64,000 nt of DNA from contig CAJUHZ010000001.1 in the NCBI GenBank assembly GCA_910585945.1, positions 7,230 through 71,229 on the forward strand, in the 5' to 3' direction. Of the stretch, positions 60,391 through 64,000 are shown piece after piece (position 1 is the stretch's first letter; each line of letters begins with the position of its first letter). The translations under genes and the position numbers were made by a program. The notes beneath the pieces are model-generated. The model had not been told where the DNA came from. It searched no databases and saw only the letters and a list, made by a program, of their open reading frames with translations. This DNA is from an uncultured Bilophila sp. GTDB lineage: Bacteria > Desulfobacterota > Desulfovibrionia > Desulfovibrionales > Desulfovibrionaceae.

Positions 60391-60471
60391 TGCCTGCTCC
60401 GTCACTGAAACCTTGCTGCAAGCCACTCCATCCCGCAATAGCTTGCAGAACATTTTCAAAATGAAAATGAT

Positions 60472-60708
60472 CTAAAAATGTACCTTTGTGCTTCGGCGCA
60501 CCAGATCGCAGATGCTTTTTACCGAAGCAAAATTTTCCGGCACGATATCCAGGGCGGAAACAGATACGGAAAACGCCTGTTCCAGCTCCGAAATCAACGT
60601 CACCACGTCAAAGCTGTCCAGATAACCTTGCTCAATGAAATCCACACCTTCCTCAAAGTCATAAGTCGGCTGCAGTTCCTTGAGCATATCCAGCACTTTC
60701 TTTTCCAT
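60472..60708 (-). CDS. Acyl carrier protein (2)
   Basis: A 78-residue carrier protein: MEKKVLDMLKELQPTYDFEE, then GYLDSFDVVTLISELEQAFSVSV. The phosphopantetheine Ser is in LDSFD, a less common form seen in D-alanyl or aminoacyl carrier proteins. It could therefore be the partner of the free-standing adenylation enzyme. AAGGA lies upstream of the ATG. Confidence 0.86.
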   Translation of the reverse strand: MEKKVLDMLKELQPTYDFEEGVDFIEQGYLDSFDVVTLISELEQAFSVSVSALDIVPENFASVKSICDLVRRSTKVHF

Positions 60709-60740
60709 TGCTCTATCCTTGCCCCCTGGTGAAAGGGAGT

Positions 60741-62813
60741 TCATGCGCTTTTGGCGACAGTCCTTTTCCTGTGCACCATCCTGAGATCCGCAAGAAAATG
60801 CCGAGCGAAATCAGGAAAGACTTCACTCGCCCGATCCAGCAGGGTTTTATCCCCTTTCTCCATGCAGATACGGAGAAAGTCGGCAAAAACTCCGTTGGCC
60901 AGGGCCGCCAGATGATGAAAATACCGATTGCCAAAATGTTCGTTGACGGCCTGATACGTTCGCAGTTCCGCCATGCCGTGCGCGCGGCGATGTTCCGTCG
61001 TTGAAATGGACGTTGTGGCGTAGATCGCGTTTTTGTGCCGACGGTAGACGGACATGACCTCGCGCAGAAAACCGATCTTGCCCTTTTCGGCATGGAGCAG
61101 ATGCCAGTACCAGTCGCCGGGGCACAATCCGGGGCGGAACCATTGCGGCATTCCCTCCGTGAACCGCCAGCGATAGACCACGGAATTGGTCTGAATCATG
61201 TTCCCCTGGAACAGATCTTCCAGATCGTATTCCTCACGCACGCCGCCCGGCAGCATGGAGAACGGCGGGTACACATGGGACGATCGCTCGCCGTTCTCAT
61301 AAACCACGTTGACAGGATGAAAGCACAGGCCGCAGTGCGGACGACTTTCCAGAAAATCCACCTGCTTTTGCAGCTTGAGCGGATCGGTGAAATAGTCGTC
61401 TCCGTCGCATGGGGCGGCGTACTTCGTACGGCAACGCAGAAACAGCCCCATGACGTTCTCGGGATCGCGGCGCTGGGAGAGCAATACAGGTCGGATAGAA
61501 GGATGCCGCTCCGCATACGCGGCCACTACGGCCGGGGTCGCGTCCGTCGAATGGTGATCAAGCACGATGTGCCGCACCGGAAAATCCGTGCGCTGAGCCA
61601 GCACGCTGTCCATGCATTCGGCAATGTACTTCTCATGATTGTACGTCATGGTCAGCACGGTCAGTTCCACGGGCGGAACAGGCTCGCCTATGGCCGCGCT
61701 TCCGGCCCTGTCGGCTTCTGGAGAAACAGGCGGCGCGGCGGCTTCCGGGACGTCAAGCGCCGCGGCCAGCGCCTGCTGATCCGGCGTGAGCAACAAGGCA
61801 TCATTCGCATAGCGTTGACGCAGAGGCTCGCGCACGGCAGGAGGAAGCGCGGCGACAAACGCGGCGACTCTCTCGGCTGAGAGCGGCTGATCGTACAAAA
61901 ACCCGGGCGCGGCTTCAGCCCGGGAAGCCAGCCAATCCATACGATCCGGGCAATCCAGATCGCCGGGCGCGAGCTGCAAAAGTGTTTCCAGCGCGCGGAG
62001 ATTGAGCGCGCCTTCCCGGATCAATTTCTGACGAAGCGCCAGCGGGCTGACCGGATCCGTGCCCCATTCCCGCTCCGTCGCCTTCAGGCAATCCATGAAC
62101 AGGCCCGCATCAAGCTCCGGCCAGGCGTTCTCGCGCACTTCCAGTGCCCGGCTCAGGCGGCGTCCCTCCCGGGAATCCAAAAACAGTGGATGGCGCGGGA
62201 GGTGTTCCGGCAAGTGAGGCGGCGGACAACCAAGGGCGGCAAAGAGACGTTGCGCCAGATCTTCGCGCGGCGCGGCAACGGGAGTCTCCGAAAGATCGGC
62301 CAGCAGGGTCACGTTCGCCTCGCCCCATTTGCGCCGCGCGTCCCTGAGCAAGAGGGGAAGCATTCTGCAACGCCTCAGTAGAGCCTCTCCCACGTCCGGC
62401 GAAATCGCCTTGTCAGCCCACCGGTAACGCTGTTCCAGAACACAGACGGGACGGCCGACGACAAACACGACCTGCACGTCATGTTTCGCCAGATCAACAT
62501 GCCGGCGCAACAAGCGCGCCAGGGACTCATGCGCCAGAAGATCAAGCACAAAGCCCATAAGCAGCACGTCCCGGCCCGCATCAAGACGTTCCGCCACGTT
62601 TTCCAAAGCGGCCGACAGGCCGGGCGGCGTCTCGCCACCTTCGGGAACCACATTCCAGAACCGCACATGCGACGGGATCAGTTCACAGGCCCAGGGATTG
62701 AGCGGCCCGAGTTCAATGCCGTGTTCCGCCAGCAGGGCGCGATTCGTGTGAACCGTGGCAAAAAGCCACGCCCACGACGGACTCAGATCGCTGTACAGCA
62801 GAACACGGGACAT
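60741..62813 (-). CDS. Large glycosyltransferase (GT2) with N-terminal extension
   Basis: A 690-residue protein. Residues ~380-620 are a family 2 glycosyltransferase: LTVLTMTYNHEKYIAECMDSVLAQ, IVLDHHSTDATPAVVAAYA, and APCDGDDYFTDPLKLQKQVDFL with the metal-binding acidic motif. The first ~370 residues contain an unassigned region (RVLLYSDLSPSWAWLFATVHTNRALL). Large two-part glycosyltransferases of this kind sit next to flagellin genes in several bacteria and transfer sugars to flagellin. It is four bases after the aminotransferase gene end. This is the best candidate for the enzyme that attaches the glycan. Confidence 0.88.
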   Translation of the reverse strand: MSRVLLYSDLSPSWAWLFATVHTNRALLAEHGIELGPLNPWACELIPSHVRFWNVVPEGGETPPGLSAALENVAERLDAGRDVLLMGFVLDLLAHESLARLLRRHVDLAKHDVQVVFVVGRPVCVLEQRYRWADKAISPDVGEALLRRCRMLPLLLRDARRKWGEANVTLLADLSETPVAAPREDLAQRLFAALGCPPPHLPEHLPRHPLFLDSREGRRLSRALEVRENAWPELDAGLFMDCLKATEREWGTDPVSPLALRQKLIREGALNLRALETLLQLAPGDLDCPDRMDWLASRAEAAPGFLYDQPLSAERVAAFVAALPPAVREPLRQRYANDALLLTPDQQALAAALDVPEAAAPPVSPEADRAGSAAIGEPVPPVELTVLTMTYNHEKYIAECMDSVLAQRTDFPVRHIVLDHHSTDATPAVVAAYAERHPSIRPVLLSQRRDPENVMGLFLRCRTKYAAPCDGDDYFTDPLKLQKQVDFLESRPHCGLCFHPVNVVYENGERSSHVYPPFSMLPGGVREEYDLEDLFQGNMIQTNSVVYRWRFTEGMPQWFRPGLCPGDWYWHLLHAEKGKIGFLREVMSVYRRHKNAIYATTSISTTEHRRAHGMAELRTYQAVNEHFGNRYFHHLAALANGVFADFLRICMEKGDKTLLDRASEVFPDFARHFLADLRMVHRKRTVAKSA

Positions 62814-62816
62814 GAC

Positions 62817-63926
62817 TTACGCTCTCCTGCCGATCGTTTCAGCCAGGACCCTGGCGACAAGCGCGATATCTTCCGCTCTCACCCCATCATACAAGGGCAA
62901 ACACAGCACCCTTTTTGCAGCATCCTCCGCCGTGGGGCATGGCGTTCTCCACTCCGGCTTCAGGTACGGCAGCGTGTTCAGCGACGGGTAGAAATACCGC
63001 CGGGGGTGGATGTTTTCGCTCAGCAGCGCCGCCTCGACACGCGCACGGCTCGCTTCGTCCGGCAGGAGAATCGGGTAGTAGGCGTTGTTCCATTCAAGGC
63101 CGGCACGCTGGACAGGACGAACCAATTCAAGCCCCGCCAAGGCGGCGGCGTACGCGGCATGGAGTTCGCCGCGGCAATTGATTTCGTCCGCCGTGCCCGG
63201 CAGGAGAGCAAGGCCCATCGCGGCGTGCAGTTCGCTCAGCTTGCCGTTGATGCCAAGGCTGTAATGATCGTCGTTGATGTGACCAAAGGCGCGGGCAAGG
63301 GAAAGATCCGGCAGATCTTCCGGCCGGCGGGAGACGACGCAGCCCCCTTCCGCGGTATGAAAGACCTTGGTGGCGTGGAAGCTGCAAATGCTGTAGTCGC
63401 CATAATCAAGGAGGCTTTTGCCCTTGTAGCGGGAACCGAAGGCCTGTGCGGCGTCGTAGACAAGAGGGATGCCGTACTCGCGGCAGACGGAGTCCAGCCC
63501 ATCCACGTCGCAGGCCAGCCCGTACGCATGAACGGGCAGAACGCCGGCGATATCGGGATTTTCACGCAGGCGTCGCCGCAAGAGATCGGGCGAGAGACAA
63601 AAACTTTCCGGCTCCACGTCGACAAAGACGGGAATGCAACCGATCCAGAGCAGCGCGGAGAGCGTGGCCACATAGGTATACGGGGTGACGGCGACCTTTT
63701 TGCCGGCCAGTCCGGCGCAATGCAGGGCGAGCATCAAGGCTGTGGTGCCGTTGTTGCAGACAAGCAGAGAGTCAATGCCGAGCTGCTGCCTGAGCGCACG
63801 CTCCAGTTGTCGGACAAGCGTTCCGTTGTTTGTGACCCACAGGCTCTGGAAACATTCGGAACAGAGCCGAAAGAAGAGAGCCTGATCGGGCATTCTTGAT
63901 TTGGTGACGTATATAGGTTCTTTCAT
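62817..63926 (-). CDS. DegT/DnrJ/EryC1 sugar aminotransferase, VioA-like
   Basis: A 369-residue PLP enzyme: LWVTNNGTLVRQLERALRQ, VCNNGTTALMLALHCAGL, AVTPYTYVATLSAL, VYDAAQAFGSRYKGKSLL, and CSFHATKVFHTAEGG with the PLP lysine. The WVTNNG start is typical of VioA-type aminotransferases, which make dTDP-4-amino-4,6-dideoxyglucose from the 4-keto sugar. ATG at 63926 is taken; no strong ribosome site is seen. The remaining dTDP-sugar genes are not in the window and may lie beyond its edge. Confidence 0.9.
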   Translation of the reverse strand: MKEPIYVTKSRMPDQALFFRLCSECFQSLWVTNNGTLVRQLERALRQQLGIDSLLVCNNGTTALMLALHCAGLAGKKVAVTPYTYVATLSALLWIGCIPVFVDVEPESFCLSPDLLRRRLRENPDIAGVLPVHAYGLACDVDGLDSVCREYGIPLVYDAAQAFGSRYKGKSLLDYGDYSICSFHATKVFHTAEGGCVVSRRPEDLPDLSLARAFGHINDDHYSLGINGKLSELHAAMGLALLPGTADEINCRGELHAAYAAALAGLELVRPVQRAGLEWNNAYYPILLPDEASRARVEAALLSENIHPRRYFYPSLNTLPYLKPEWRTPCPTAEDAAKRVLCLPLYDGVRAEDIALVARVLAETIGRRA

Positions 63927-64000
63927 CAATAGGTACGATCATTGGTTGGAGCCTGTTTTTCCGGGCGTCCCCTCATCGACAGGCATACTGTCGATGACTT
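63927..64000. other. Upstream of aminotransferase gene, window edge
   Basis: The last 74 bases hold no gene I can identify. They include an imperfect hairpin (CATCGACAG..CTGTCGATG, about 63973-63995) that could be a terminator of the previous gene or a leader structure. Confidence 0.4.

Overview
The window is GC-rich chromosomal DNA that reads as a sulfate-reducing deltaproteobacterium of the Desulfovibrio type. The evidence is a high-molecular-weight cytochrome (Hmc) transmembrane redox complex, a TrmD enzyme with the extra C-terminal RNA-methyltransferase domain known from this group, and a TRAP transporter. The species cannot be named from the sequence alone.

Layout. 1-5.4 kb (+): the end of hmcA followed by hmcBCDEF and a terminator. 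5.5-7.1 kb (+): a MATE exporter and a small unknown gene. 7.4-35.8 kb (almost all on -): housekeeping blocks, namely a TPR protein, carA, kdsB, a dctPQM TRAP transporter, ribB under an FMN riboswitch, the trmD-rplS-rnhB-yraN-rsmI-smpB cluster, merR-rpe-tkt, the thrS-infC-rpmI-rplT-pheS-pheT cluster, tRNA-Val, HU, an M23 peptidase, gatB, a DUF4254 protein and nadK. 36.2-40.5 kb (+): gmhA, a FmdB-type zinc ribbon, hemC, a DsbA-like protein and ribF. 40.6-41.7 kb (+): a flagellin gene behind a sigma-28-type promoter. 41.8-42.6 kb: two tandem copies of a compact locus that looks like a type I toxin-antitoxin pair. 42.7-64 kb (-): one long array of accessory genes that continues past the window edge.

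The accessory array looks like a flagellin (or surface) glycan modification island. It has a VioA-like sugar aminotransferase, a large GT2 glycosyltransferase, two acyl carrier proteins, two FabH/KAS III-like enzymes, two short-chain dehydrogenases, a free-standing adenylation enzyme, an esterase, GNAT-like and AAC(3)-like acyltransferases, a PglD/NeuD-like acetyltransferase, a formyltransferase, a B12-type radical SAM enzyme, two FkbM methyltransferases, an FkbO/RidA-like protein and an unrecognised Rossmann-plus-repeat protein. The set resembles the Pseudomonas islands that build N-acylated 4-amino-4,6-dideoxy sugars on flagellin, but it is richer.

The island also carries simple-sequence tracts typical of contingency loci. 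A (TC)12 tract inside one FkbM methyltransferase puts the C-terminal half out of frame, and 11 or 14 units would restore it. A G9 tract lies inside the radical SAM gene, and an (AG)17 tract lies upstream of the FkbO/RidA-like gene. These suggest that the glycan structure is switched at random. Outside the island, a roughly 130-bp MITE-like palindromic element recurs in intergenic spaces; one copy splits rpmI from rplT and supplies the rpmI stop codon.
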